64,000 bases of DNA, taken from Lachnospiraceae bacterium. GTDB lineage: Bacteria > Bacillota > Clostridia > Lachnospirales > Lachnospiraceae. Where the stretch lies: positions 1 through 64,000 of the forward strand of contig CAJTDL010000015.1 of the NCBI GenBank assembly GCA_910575035.1, written 5' to 3'. The notes below the pieces were generated by a model. The model was not told the origin of the DNA. It saw only the letters and a program-made list of their open reading frames with translations, and did no database searches. Shown piece by piece: positions 18,601-27,843 of this stretch. The number at the start of each line of letters is the position of its first letter. The first letter of the stretch is position 1. The position numbers and the translations under genes were made by a program.

Positions 18601-21600
18601 CATTGACGCAGCGCACCTATGGCCCTACCTGCTCCGGCAAGGTGAAGATGGACATTTCCAATATGAAAGCAGGCGATGTGGCAGGCTTGGCGTCATTTTC
18701 CTATAACTATGGCTATATTGCCGTGAAGAAGGAAGCCAGCGGAGCCAAGCTTGTGATGGTGGATGCGTCTTCCAATTCTGTGAAGAGAAAAGATGAGCCG
18801 GAGGAGAAGGCAAGCGTGGACTGTGAAGGGGATATTGTATACCTGAAAGAGGACTTTGATTTCGCAGGCGGGGATAAGGTTGGCTTCTATTACAGCTTTG
18901 ACGGGGATAACTGGCAGCAGCTTGGCACAGACATGAAATTGACCTATGAGCTGACGCATTTTATGGGCAGCAGGTTTGCGTTATTTCATTATGCCACCAG
19001 GTCATCCGGCGGGTATGTAGATTTTGACTATTTCCGCGTATCTGACCAGATTACAGGGGCGGATCATGGCTCCAGCGCCGGGAAGGCAGAATTGTCAAAT
19101 GCAGGCGAAGTGTCTGGCGTGATCAACAGTACCTGTGAGGTGAAAATGACACTGGATCCGTTGCCGGCAGAGGGGCATTCCAGCCTGAAGGCTTCTATTT
19201 CTATTCCTGATATTATGGAAGTGGAGGATGTGGCATTCCAGGAAAGCGCCATTCAGGGCAAGGCGGATTACAGCTGCAAGAGCGGCAGGCTGACATTAAG
19301 CGTAAAAGGGGATAATGTTTCCTTCCAGGCCGCAGACAGGCTTTTTGCCACGATTAAGTTAAAGCTGAAGAATTATGTGGATCAGGATACGGCTGCAAGC
19401 TTAAAGGCAGACTATGTCATGGTGGATAAAGGCGCGATGGAATATGATGTGTCAGGATGCGCTACCACAGTCAACCTGAAATACCTTGACACAGGGGCAT
19501 TAGCCAAGAAATTAGGCTATGGGAACCCACTGATGACCCAGGAATTTGGCGCAGACCCTTATGCCATCGTATATGATGGGCGGGTATATGTCTACATGAC
19601 AGCAGATGATTATCAGTATGACGCAAATGGGGAAATTATTGAGAATAACTATGGCTATATCCGCAGCCTGCGGGTGATTTCTTCCGATGATATGATGAAC
19701 TGGACAGACCATGGGGAGATCAAGGTAGCAGGGGAGGACGGCGCAGCCAAATGGGCAGCCCATTCCTGGGCTCCGGCCATTGCCTACAAGCAGATTGAGG
19801 GCAAGGACAAATTCTTCCTGTACTTTGCCAATGATGCGTCTGGCATTGGCGTGCTGGAAGCCGACACGCCTTTGGGGCCGTGGAAGGATCCGATTGGGAA
19901 GGCATTGATCACAAGGCAGACGCCAGGGTGCCAGGATGTGGTTTGGTGCTTTGACCCAGCAGTCCTTGTGGATGACGATGGCAGCGCATATATCTATTTT
20001 GGCGGCGGCGTGCCTGATGGCCAGCAGATCAACCCGAAAACAGCCAGGGTTGCAAAGCTGGGCGCAGATATGATCAGCATTGACGGCGAGGCAAAATTGA
20101 TTGACGCCCCATGCATGTTTGAGGATTCCGGTATTTTCAAATATAATGGGAAATATTACTATAATTACTGTACGAACTTTATCAGCCCTCATGGCGATGG
20201 CGGCCCTGGATACGGCACCATCTGCTATATGGAGAGCGACGACCCAATGGGTCCTTATACCTACAAGGGAGAAATTTTCCAGAATCCGGCCAACTGGTTT
20301 GGCGTAGGCGGCAATAACCACCATGCAACCTTTGTGTTTGAAGGGCGGAGCTATTTCATTTACCATGCACAGACTGTTTCAAAGGAGCAGGGCGTCCAGA
20401 AGGGCTACCGTTCCACCCATATCGATAAGATTGAGTTTTATGGGGATGGCTCCATTAAGCCTATTAAGGGAACCTATGCCGGGATTCCACAGCTGCGCGA
20501 GATCAGCGCATTTGACCGGATTGAAGCGGAGACAATCGCATGGAATAAAGGCATTAAAGTCAGCCAGTGCAGTGTAGCAGGCGGGAAATTCAATGAATTT
20601 AACCGGCAGCTGACAGACCTGCAGGATGGCGATTGGGCTGCGGTATCACAGGTAAGCTTTGGCGAGAAGGGCGCAAGATCCTTTACGGCAAATGTAGCCT
20701 CTGAAAAAGGCGGGAAAATTGAAATCCGCCTGGACAGCCCCCAGGGCGCTTTGATTGGGACGTTAAATGTAGAGGCCACAGGCAGTGAAAATACCTTTAA
20801 GGCATTGGAATGCAGCGTGGATCAGGTGACGGGAACCAGGAATGTATTTTTCGTATTCCGGGGCACAGCATCTGGGAACCTTATGAATGTGGATTATTAT
20901 CAGTTCCATGAGAAAGCCACAGAGCCAGGTCCGGCACCGGCAGACACCTCTAAGCTGTCTGCAAAGATCACTGAGGCAGAAGTCCTTCTTGGAAAATTGA
21001 GCGCAGAGTTCAAGGATGAGCTCCAGGCGGCCATTCAGGCGGCTAAGGGCATACTGGAAAAGGAGAATGCATCCCAGGAGGAAGTGGACACAGCCCTTGC
21101 CGCATTGTCTAAGACGGTAGAGGAAAAGAAAAAAGAGCAGGAAGATAAGGAACAGAAGGAGAAAGACCAGAAAGCGGCAAAAGCGGTTACAGAAAAAATC
21201 AGCGCCATAGGGACAGTAGCTTTGACGGAAGCATGCAAGGCGAAGATAGAGGATGCCAGGAAAGCTTATGATTCCCTGACGGAAACACAGAAAAAGCTGG
21301 TGGAAAATTATGGAACCCTGACGGCTGCGGAGAAGAAATATGCAGAATTGGCAGAGCAGCCGCCAACATCGGAAAAATATTCCCTCCAGAAAGCAAAGAT
21401 TGCGGCAATCCCAGCACAGGCTTACACTGGTAAGGCGAAAAAGCCTTCAATAACGCTTACTTATGGCAGCAAAAAGCTTGTAAAAGGCAAAGATTATGTG
21501 GTATCCTATAAGAATAACATCAAGATCGGGACAGCGACAGTGACGGCCACAGGAAAAGGGGATTATACCGGGAGCATTTCTAGGAAGTTTACGATTACGG

Positions 21601-22061
21601 TTAAGAAAAATGCAGTATATACGGTAGGGAATTACAAATATAAGGTTACCAGCGCCAAGACCAATGGGAAAGGGACGGTTGCGCTTACAGGCGTGAAGAG
21701 CAGCGCCCTGAAGAAAAAGCTTACAAAAGGGGTTGTAGCGGATACGGTTAAGATTGGCGGGAAGAAATTCCAGGTAACGGCCATTGGCAGCAAGGCTTTC
21801 CAAGGGTGCAAGAAGCTGAGCAGCGTATCTATTGGGAAGTATGTGAAGACCATCGGGAAACAGGCATTTTATCAGTGTAAGAAGCTGAAGAAGATTACCA
21901 TTAAAGGCACGGCGTTAAAGAGCGTGGGGAAGAATGCGCTGAAAGGGATCTACAGTAAGGCAGTGATCCTATGCCCGAAGAAACAGATGGCAAAATATAA
22001 GAAATTGTGCAAGGCTTCTACCGGATTTAAAAAGACGATGAAATGGAAGGCTGGCAAATAG
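15669..22061 (+). CDS. Giant secreted protein with two GH43 domains, probable arabinoxylan-degrading enzyme
   Basis: 2130 residues. After a signal peptide (1-33) come: a GH43 five-bladed propeller (about 40-357; Asp in PDLDMIRVGD, Asp in YHDMALFFDD, Glu in YEGTHILKKDGYYY); three homologous carbohydrate-binding-like modules of CBM4/9/22 type (about 417-580, 597-760, 763-920) each starting NGxFExG; a concanavalin-like GH43 accessory domain (920-1130); a cohesin-like beta-sandwich (1137-1275); a second, different GH43 domain (1277-1612; Glu in FEDSGIFKYNGKYYY); a CBM6-like domain (to 1755); two helical FIVAR-like repeats (to 1900); an Ig-like module; and a BspA-type leucine-rich C-terminus. GH43 enzymes release arabinose or xylose from arabinoxylan, so two complementary activities are likely. 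It is followed by a solute-binding protein and sensor pair. Confidence 0.87.
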   Translation: MGKARSNRWKKVCAMLLAAAMAITMMPVNAMAGTSSDLGNGTFQNPVIYSDVPDLDMIRVGDAYYMISTTMHLSPGCPVMKSTDLVNWEIVNYVFDRLGTEDAMSLRNGKSMYGNGQWASSLQYHDGVYYVAFNSNTTGRAYIFTTNDIEGGSWTKQELDAAYHDMALFFDDNGKTYILYGGTQIRCVELKEDLSGAKEGSEVILFDSNAAGEKVNASGKGFILGYEGTHILKKDGYYYVFNICWPNGAGRTEVCHRSKTFPTTEWENEVILQANFSNFGTTAGVAQGGVIDTQDGKWYGFLFQDHGAVGRVPVLTDCTWKDGWPMLGKDGDGKTVEAVMELPISGSSVKSIVKSDEFYNDAEHREFAASASGQEQGAGEGAAAVSNEASMAGAAAEPIAGAAAEPMAEDEPQTETVELMTNGNFENGEEGWQGFEDGTVAVVAEDGSENHVAAVTGRQNTSSSAMQDLSGKLEKGRAYKITGRLKYDIGPDTKEFHVMLQNGVDYRYRSQAGVIQAKKGEWTEFSIDYTAGDKVDGGNTYPFSATQNYFFIETPWKEQPTAEEDLMDYYLDDISMTYEKKAGEEEEPKPDPGDGSLVEVIENGGFETGDATGWQMTRTESGELEVVTDEKASGDYSIRAFNRKNCGAGPCQNISGRLKRGKTYTISGKIKYTTGPDTKQFYVTIENGDNYNWRENLVSIHARKGEWTSFSGTYTVHDKSEQFPFDPNQNYIFVETPWAASPSAENDLMDFYLDDFSMTTESDNMIQNGSFENGIEPWTGMENASVSVTEEEAQDGAASAVTTGRTACAQGPCQDLSNKMTPGNIYTITAYIKYKTGADSKDFNMTIQNGPDYNYRTILGSVTAAKGEWTKLEVTYTMPEDAISTQNYLFFETPWVANPTAENDLMDFYVDNVTMTEQVPDKKVEEAGENDYNGSNLDLVWQWNHNPNNNYWSLTERSGWLRLTAGSKASSILEARNTLTQRTYGPTCSGKVKMDISNMKAGDVAGLASFSYNYGYIAVKKEASGAKLVMVDASSNSVKRKDEPEEKASVDCEGDIVYLKEDFDFAGGDKVGFYYSFDGDNWQQLGTDMKLTYELTHFMGSRFALFHYATRSSGGYVDFDYFRVSDQITGADHGSSAGKAELSNAGEVSGVINSTCEVKMTLDPLPAEGHSSLKASISIPDIMEVEDVAFQESAIQGKADYSCKSGRLTLSVKGDNVSFQAADRLFATIKLKLKNYVDQDTAASLKADYVMVDKGAMEYDVSGCATTVNLKYLDTGALAKKLGYGNPLMTQEFGADPYAIVYDGRVYVYMTADDYQYDANGEIIENNYGYIRSLRVISSDDMMNWTDHGEIKVAGEDGAAKWAAHSWAPAIAYKQIEGKDKFFLYFANDASGIGVLEADTPLGPWKDPIGKALITRQTPGCQDVVWCFDPAVLVDDDGSAYIYFGGGVPDGQQINPKTARVAKLGADMISIDGEAKLIDAPCMFEDSGIFKYNGKYYYNYCTNFISPHGDGGPGYGTICYMESDDPMGPYTYKGEIFQNPANWFGVGGNNHHATFVFEGRSYFIYHAQTVSKEQGVQKGYRSTHIDKIEFYGDGSIKPIKGTYAGIPQLREISAFDRIEAETIAWNKGIKVSQCSVAGGKFNEFNRQLTDLQDGDWAAVSQVSFGEKGARSFTANVASEKGGKIEIRLDSPQGALIGTLNVEATGSENTFKALECSVDQVTGTRNVFFVFRGTASGNLMNVDYYQFHEKATEPGPAPADTSKLSAKITEAEVLLGKLSAEFKDELQAAIQAAKGILEKENASQEEVDTALAALSKTVEEKKKEQEDKEQKEKDQKAAKAVTEKISAIGTVALTEACKAKIEDARKAYDSLTETQKKLVENYGTLTAAEKKYAELAEQPPTSEKYSLQKAKIAAIPAQAYTGKAKKPSITLTYGSKKLVKGKDYVVSYKNNIKIGTATVTATGKGDYTGSISRKFTITVKKNAVYTVGNYKYKVTSAKTNGKGTVALTGVKSSALKKKLTKGVVADTVKIGGKKFQVTAIGSKAFQGCKKLSSVSIGKYVKTIGKQAFYQCKKLKKITIKGTALKSVGKNALKGIYSKAVILCPKKQMAKYKKLCKASTGFKKTMKWKAGK

Positions 22062-22072
22062 TAAAATAGAAT

Positions 22073-22114
22073 GAGCCTGGAAGCCATGATCTGATTGGGT
22101 TCCAGGCTCTTTTG
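22073..22114 (+). terminator. Terminator of the GH43 gene
   Basis: GAGCCTGGAA (22073-22082) pairs perfectly with TTCCAGGCTC (22100-22109), followed by TTTTGC. Confidence 0.75.
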
Positions 22115-22288
22115 CGATTCGGATGCTGGATGCAGAAGGGTCTGCCCCGCTTTATGGGGCACAATGTAGCAGATAGAGATTTGGGCAAGCAAAATGTTGT
22201 GATATTTAACCGCCAGAGTATTCGTTAAGTTGGTTCAGGTCAGGATAGCGGAATCGGGTTATATGGGTTGGAAGGGAGATTGGGTTTT

Positions 22289-23983
22289 ATGGAAAAAGGC
22301 GGGAAAAGGAAGGCTGCATGTATGGCTGTAATGTTATTGGCGGTGTTTTTATTTAGTGCATGCTTTGTCCATCTTAAGGAAAATAGGGGGCATGAGGCCA
22401 AGAATTTTACAGCGTTTATCGCTGTTCCGTTGTCGGGTGAGAAGGAAGTGAAGGGGAACCGCATAAGGGATAAGATTACAGGGCTGACAAACATACATGT
22501 GGATATTGAATGGCTGACAAGCCAGACTGCCTCTGAAAAGATAGAAAACATGATCCGCACAAGAGAGTATCCGGATTTTGTCCAGGGGTCGGAAGCTACG
22601 AATGCGCTGGTAGAAGCCGGGGCTTTCGTCCCGCTGGAGGGTTACTTGAAGGATTACCCAAATTTGGAGCAATATTTGACCCGGCGGCAATGGGAGTCCC
22701 TGCGCAAGGAGGATGGGCATATTTATTTTATTCCTTCCTTTGGCGTGGTGCGGGGGCATGATACGGCTACCATCAATGCGGGGGAGGCCTTTTGGGTGCA
22801 GAAGCGGGTATTGGAATGGGCGGGCTTCCCAAAGCTGAAAACCCTGGATGAATATTTTGGCCTGCTTGCGGCTTATTTAGAGGAATATCCCACAACGGAC
22901 GGAGAAAAAAATATTGGCTTTGAAATCCTGTGTGATGACTGGAGGTATTTCTGCCTGGAAAATCCGCCGATGTTTTTGGCGGGCTATCCCAATGACGGAT
23001 GTGCTATTGTAGATCCCAAAACCCAGAAGGCGTCTGTTTATGATACGATACCGGAAGCCCGGCAGTATTACCAAAAGCTGTGTGAGATGTACCATCAGGG
23101 GGTGATTGACCCAGAAACCTTTACCCTGTCTTACAGCCAATACCAGGAGCGGATTTCCGCAGGGAATGTGCTGGGATTTGTGGATCAGTACTGGCAGATG
23201 ATGGGGATGCAGAACAGCCTGTATGCCAGCGGGAGGGAAGACCGCACGTATGTGCCTTTTCCGATTACAGCCCGGGAAGAAATAGAGGGGAACTACAATT
23301 GCAGGGACGCCAGCCTGAACACAGGGGAAGGGATGGGGATTTCTGTGAATTGCGAGGATGTGGAGGGGGCATTGTACTTTTTGGATCAATTGCTTTCCCC
23401 AGAGATTATGGTACTGCGGTACTGGGGGGAAGAAGGGGTGGATTATCTTGTAGGAGAAGATGGGATTTTTTACCGGACGGAGGAACAGAGGAAATTGAGG
23501 GAGAACGGAGAATACCTGAGAGACAACTTCTACGATTTTGCTTATTTCCCTTCCTATTTTGGCATGCTTGACGATGGCGTCAACACAGTAAACCCAGAAG
23601 AGCAGCCGGGAGAATACTATGCGCAGCTTTCAGAATATGACAAAGGGATCTTAGACGCTTATGGCTACCGCACCTGGAAGGAATTTATGGGCGAAGAAAC
23701 CCAGGGAATGCCCTGGTTTCCCCTCTATTCCTGTACGGCAGACTGGCCTTTAGACAGCAGCTATGGGAAAGCCCTGGAGGATATGGAACGGATTAAGCGC
23801 CGCTGGCTTCCCAGGATCATTATGTCTCCGGTAGAATCCTTTGGGGAAAATTGGGACGCTTATATGCAGGAATATCAAGGAAGCATTGATATAGAAGCTT
23901 ATGAAAGCCAATTAAACCTGGAAATACAGAAAAAGCTCCGCCAGAGCGCTGCCCCAGCATCAGATGAAGGGGGCATTTCCTGA
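22289..23983 (+). CDS. Extracellular solute-binding lipoprotein (LplA type)
   Basis: 564 residues from the ATG at 22289; AAGGGAG lies about ten bases upstream and a TTG seven codons earlier is less likely. A lipoprotein signal peptide ends in the lipobox LFSAC. The body is a type-1 sugar ABC solute-binding fold like LplA: an early DIEW segment, DFVQGSEATNALVEAGAFVPL and a late VGEDGIFYR region. These proteins bind oligosaccharides outside the cell and normally pass them to LplB/LplC-type permeases. None lie here; the next genes are a sensor kinase and regulator, so this protein may be a sensing subunit, or share distant permeases. Confidence 0.85.
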   Translation: MEKGGKRKAACMAVMLLAVFLFSACFVHLKENRGHEAKNFTAFIAVPLSGEKEVKGNRIRDKITGLTNIHVDIEWLTSQTASEKIENMIRTREYPDFVQGSEATNALVEAGAFVPLEGYLKDYPNLEQYLTRRQWESLRKEDGHIYFIPSFGVVRGHDTATINAGEAFWVQKRVLEWAGFPKLKTLDEYFGLLAAYLEEYPTTDGEKNIGFEILCDDWRYFCLENPPMFLAGYPNDGCAIVDPKTQKASVYDTIPEARQYYQKLCEMYHQGVIDPETFTLSYSQYQERISAGNVLGFVDQYWQMMGMQNSLYASGREDRTYVPFPITAREEIEGNYNCRDASLNTGEGMGISVNCEDVEGALYFLDQLLSPEIMVLRYWGEEGVDYLVGEDGIFYRTEEQRKLRENGEYLRDNFYDFAYFPSYFGMLDDGVNTVNPEEQPGEYYAQLSEYDKGILDAYGYRTWKEFMGEETQGMPWFPLYSCTADWPLDSSYGKALEDMERIKRRWLPRIIMSPVESFGENWDAYMQEYQGSIDIEAYESQLNLEIQKKLRQSAAPASDEGGIS

Positions 23984-24109
23984 AAAAGCGGCGGGATTGC
24001 CTAAAACTGCGCAAGTTATCTGAAAGTTCCGCAGAGGTTCCGGTGGCTTGCGCAAATCAGGTGATATCCCAACAAAGTATCCCATGAAAAAAACGGAGGT
24101 TCCCACAAT

Positions 24110-25897
24110 ATGCAAAAATCCATTTCCCGCAGCCCTTTCCACAAAATGGACAATATTTCCCTAAAGTACAAACTCCTTCTCCTATTTTCTGTCTGCATCC
24201 TAATTCCCTTGATCGTAACAAATACCGGAATCCTATGGAGCATGCGCCAGGGCACGAAAAAGGAGCAGGAACAAAAGCTGGAAAACATCGCTGACCGCCT
24301 GGAATCCGAGCTCCGTGAACGCATCACCCGGCAGGTCACCCTTGCGGATTACTTAAACCGCAATGAAAAGCTCAAAGCCTTCCTGAACCATCCATACCAG
24401 GACGCCCCGCACTATTATGACGCTTATGTCCAGCTTATGGAAGACGATGTGATCCATTACTATTACTTGGCTTTATCCGCCTATAATGTCACCATCTGTA
24501 CAGAAAACGACACGATCATCAACGGCACATACTTCATTAAAAAGAAGGGCGTACAAAACAGCTCTTGGTACCAGGCATTTTTAAATGCCAAAAGCCAGGT
24601 CTGCCTTTACAGCTATTTTGAGGACGGGGATGAGTCTGCCGGCTATATTGAAAAGGGCAGGAAGCTGGTTCTTATGCAAGAACTGGATTATTGCGGGGAA
24701 GGCAATATGATCCTGCTGGATCTGGGCTACCAGGCTCTGTCTGATTCCATAGAGATGTCCTGTGATGGCATTGGGTGCTATCTTTGTGATGGCGACCGTA
24801 TTTTGTTTGCTTCTCAGGAAAAAAATGGAAAGGACGCCCCATTCCAACAAATATCAGAACAGCAAAAAAAGGACTATCCCATAAAAAGGGAAGTGAGCCT
24901 ATATGGCAAAACCCTGTCCATCCGCCTGAAGGAAACAGATTTCGGATTGTTTGACGCTGTTATCAACCAAAAGTGGTTTATGCTGTTCCTCTATATGGTC
25001 AACCTGCTGGTGCCCAGCATCTATATTTACATTTTGTACCGTTCCCTGCATGACCGCATAGAGGCAACCCAAACATACATGGAACGCATCAAGGAAGGCG
25101 CCTATGAAGTAATTCCCATAGAGGAAAGCAAAGATGAAATCGGCAGCATGATCCAAAGCTACAACCTGATGGTGGCGCGCATCAAAGAGCTGATTGAGGT
25201 GGTGTTTAAAAATAAAGAGCAAGCCCAGAGCCTGGAAATCGCCAAAAAGCAGGCAGAGCTCCATGCCTTGCAGAGCCAGCTGAACCCGCATTTTATCTTT
25301 AACGCCTTAGAAAGCATCCGGATGCACAGCATTTTAAAGAAAGAGGCAGAAACGGCCCGGATCCTGGAAAGCTTTGCCGTGCTGATGCGCAAGAACATAC
25401 AGTGGAATGAAGATTTTGTGACAATTGAGGAAGAGTGCGGCAACGTAAGGCGGTATCTGGAAATCCAAAAATACCGTTTTGGGGAGCGGCTGGAATTTTT
25501 CCTGTATATCCAGGAAGGATGCGGACAGTGCAGGATCCCCAAATTTATGGTGATTACCTTTGTGGAGAATGCCTGCATCCATGGCATAGAAAGCCATGTG
25601 GGCGGAGGCTCCATTACGGTTATGGTTTCTGAAGATGACAAGAGCCTTTATGTGGAGATTATGGATCAGGGAAGCGGCATGGAAGAACAGGAGCTGAAGG
25701 AACTGCAGTATTTGGTCCAACATGCGGATATCCATTATATCCAACATGCGAAAAAGAGCATTGGGATTGTAAATACAGTAGTGCGGATGAAGCAGTATTA
25801 TGGGGAAGAGGCAGTTTCCATTGACATCAGCAGTTCAATTGGCGAGGGCACAGAGATCAGCATTCAGGTGCCAAAGGAAGGAAAAAGGCGGGAATAA
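24110..25897 (+). CDS. Sensor histidine kinase, YesM family
   Basis: 595 residues. Transmembrane helices at about 22-41 and 283-303 bracket an extracellular sensor domain of some 240 residues. A HAMP segment (about 304-360) leads into the His-kinase domain with LQSQLNPHFIFNALESIRMH (phosphoacceptor His in NPHF) and the HATPase domain with the N-box FVENACIHGIE and MDQGSGM. This class pairs with AraC-type response regulators and controls polysaccharide-use genes in Firmicutes. The partner regulator lies 66 bp downstream. The likely input is a sugar or a sugar-loaded binding protein such as the one upstream. Confidence 0.9.
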   Translation: MQKSISRSPFHKMDNISLKYKLLLLFSVCILIPLIVTNTGILWSMRQGTKKEQEQKLENIADRLESELRERITRQVTLADYLNRNEKLKAFLNHPYQDAPHYYDAYVQLMEDDVIHYYYLALSAYNVTICTENDTIINGTYFIKKKGVQNSSWYQAFLNAKSQVCLYSYFEDGDESAGYIEKGRKLVLMQELDYCGEGNMILLDLGYQALSDSIEMSCDGIGCYLCDGDRILFASQEKNGKDAPFQQISEQQKKDYPIKREVSLYGKTLSIRLKETDFGLFDAVINQKWFMLFLYMVNLLVPSIYIYILYRSLHDRIEATQTYMERIKEGAYEVIPIEESKDEIGSMIQSYNLMVARIKELIEVVFKNKEQAQSLEIAKKQAELHALQSQLNPHFIFNALESIRMHSILKKEAETARILESFAVLMRKNIQWNEDFVTIEEECGNVRRYLEIQKYRFGERLEFFLYIQEGCGQCRIPKFMVITFVENACIHGIESHVGGGSITVMVSEDDKSLYVEIMDQGSGMEEQELKELQYLVQHADIHYIQHAKKSIGIVNTVVRMKQYYGEEAVSIDISSSIGEGTEISIQVPKEGKRRE

Positions 25898-25963
25898 AGC
25901 GTTTTTTCGCGAGGGAAAAGGGAGCAGCATACAAATGCGATAAAAAGGAAAGGGGGCAGTGAT

Positions 25964-27541
25964 ATGATGAAGGTGCTTCTTGTGGATGACGAGCAGTTTA
26001 TCCGGCAGGGCCTGCGGGCGCTGGTGGATTGGGAAGCCTATGGGTGCCAGGTGGTGGCTGAGGCGGAAAATGGCATAGAGGCGATTCAGATATTGGAGGA
26101 AGGGGGAATTGACCTGGCGTTTGTGGATATTAAAATGCCGGGAATGACAGGGATTGAATTGATTTCATATGTTAGGGAGAACCTGTCCTGGCAGACCCGC
26201 TTTGTGCTGCTGACAGGCTATGCGGAATTTGAATACGCCAGGAAAGCCTTGCAGATGAAGGTGGCGGACTATATGCTGAAGCCTGTGCAGGAGGAAGAGC
26301 TGCTGTCCATATTAAAAAGGGTTAGACAGGATTATCAGGAGGAACAGCAGGAGCAGCAGGAAAAATATGAATTGCATATATCACATATCCTGCAGGGCAA
26401 ATTTTCAAAAGAGGATATCCTGCAGGCCAAAAGCTGGCTCAATCCTCAGGAAAGCTGGAAATATGTGAGCTTTGAGTTTGATAAAAACCAGGAATCCTTT
26501 GCCCGGCTTGGGCACGGCCAGAAAATGGAGCAGCAAAAAGCATTGCGCCATTACCTTCAGGGGCTGCTGGGGGATCAGTTTTGCCATATTGTGCCGCAGG
26601 CTGGGGCGGAAGGGGAAATTTTTGGGACAGGGCTTTTGTTGGCCAAATGCCTCTATGAAGGCTTGGGGATAGGGGAAGATGTATATTTGGAACAGCTGCA
26701 GAAAAGGGCAAACCAGCATTTTCCCTACCGGGTGCAGGTGTATGTGGGGCAGGCAGGCTCCCTGAGCCAGCTGCACAGGTCTGTGGCCTCCATCCAGGTT
26801 GCCAGGTGCCTCCATGGTCTGGCAAGAGAGGCAGGGCAGGTCATGGATTATGAAAGGTTCCGGGACAGGAAGCCATCCTTTGGCATGCGGGAAAAAACGG
26901 TGAGCCAGCTGCTGGAGGCAGTGAAGGGGAACCAGAGGGAGGAGATTGCCCAGTGCGCAAGGGCTGTATTCGCCCAGATCCGGGACAGTGACATGAACCT
27001 GGAAATGGTGAATGCCAGCGTGTACCATATATTATACCGGCTGATGGAGATGGTGCAAGAGTTTGACGATGAGGCGAATCAGCAGGAAATCCTGGCCTAT
27101 ATTGGGAAGGAGTCCTTTAACAAACTGGTGCTGAGCGGCAGTACGGAGGAAATTACAGGCTTTTTCTATGATTATGCCGGATATCTGGCACAAGTGCGCA
27201 GCCAGGAGTCCAGAAACGTGCTGGATAAGGTGGATGATTATGTGCAGGGGCATTACAAAGAGAAATTAAGCCTCAAGTCCCTGGGGGAGATGTTCCATGT
27301 GAACAATGTGTATCTGGGGCAGCTCTATAAGAAAAGGCATGGGATGGTGTTCCGCGATTACCTGAATGAGCTTCGGATTGAAAAGGCGCAGGAGCTTCTT
27401 GTGGGGACTGACAAGAGGATTTATGCCATTGCCCAGGAGGTTGGGTTTGGGAAGGTGGAATATTTTATCAATAAGTTTGTGCAGAAAAACCAGATGACCC
27501 CGAACCAGTATCGGATCCAAAAACGCATAGATAAAAGGTAG
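25964..27541 (+). CDS. Response regulator, YesN family (receiver plus AraC domain)
   Basis: 525 residues. The receiver (1-120) has VDDEQ, the phosphoacceptor Asp in FVDIKMPGMTG (about residue 55), the Thr in LLTGYAEFEYA and the Lys in YMLKPVQ. A middle region of about 280 residues has no named fold. The last 100 residues are an AraC DNA-binding pair (LKSLGEMFHVNNVYLGQLYK, then IYAIAQEVGFGKVEYFINKF) ending MTPNQYR. It should be phosphorylated by the kinase before it and activate nearby carbohydrate genes such as the GH43 gene; that target is inferred from position only. Confidence 0.9.
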   Translation: MMKVLLVDDEQFIRQGLRALVDWEAYGCQVVAEAENGIEAIQILEEGGIDLAFVDIKMPGMTGIELISYVRENLSWQTRFVLLTGYAEFEYARKALQMKVADYMLKPVQEEELLSILKRVRQDYQEEQQEQQEKYELHISHILQGKFSKEDILQAKSWLNPQESWKYVSFEFDKNQESFARLGHGQKMEQQKALRHYLQGLLGDQFCHIVPQAGAEGEIFGTGLLLAKCLYEGLGIGEDVYLEQLQKRANQHFPYRVQVYVGQAGSLSQLHRSVASIQVARCLHGLAREAGQVMDYERFRDRKPSFGMREKTVSQLLEAVKGNQREEIAQCARAVFAQIRDSDMNLEMVNASVYHILYRLMEMVQEFDDEANQQEILAYIGKESFNKLVLSGSTEEITGFFYDYAGYLAQVRSQESRNVLDKVDDYVQGHYKEKLSLKSLGEMFHVNNVYLGQLYKKRHGMVFRDYLNELRIEKAQELLVGTDKRIYAIAQEVGFGKVEYFINKFVQKNQMTPNQYRIQKRIDKR

Positions 27542-27665
27542 GGGAAAGGGGCAATGCAGGGGAGGCATTGCCATAAGAATGCCCTTTAGGGAAGGCATAG
27601 GGGCACGGCGTATTGCCAAATGTGAAATCAATCTCATAATAGTATACAAAGATATTTGGATAAAA

Positions 27666-27713
27666 TTGTAAATAATGACTATTTACAAACAGGAATATAA
27701 GGAGTATTATAAT
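27666..27713 (+). promoter_or_regulatory. Palindromic operator and -10 box before the HAD-amylosucrase genes
   Basis: TTGTAAATA (27666-27674) and TATTTACAA (27680-27688) are perfect 9-bp inverted repeats with a 5-bp centre. A TATAAT -10 lies at 27708-27713, so the dyad covers the expected -35 region. A dimeric repressor or activator is implied. The glgC promoter also carries TTTACAA at its -35, a possible shared half-site. The remainder of the 300-bp gap 27542-27843 shows a GGCAATGC/GCATTGCC hairpin (27550-27572) and no gene. Confidence 0.6.
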
Positions 27714-27843
27714 TTCGTAAATGAAATGGATAACATAATAATGGCGAATCTATGGAGAGCATGAAAACGGTAAGGGCAGTGCTTTGGGGGATTTGCCCAA
27801 AGGGGAATGGGATGGAAAATAAGGGGAGGATTGGAGGCGTTGG

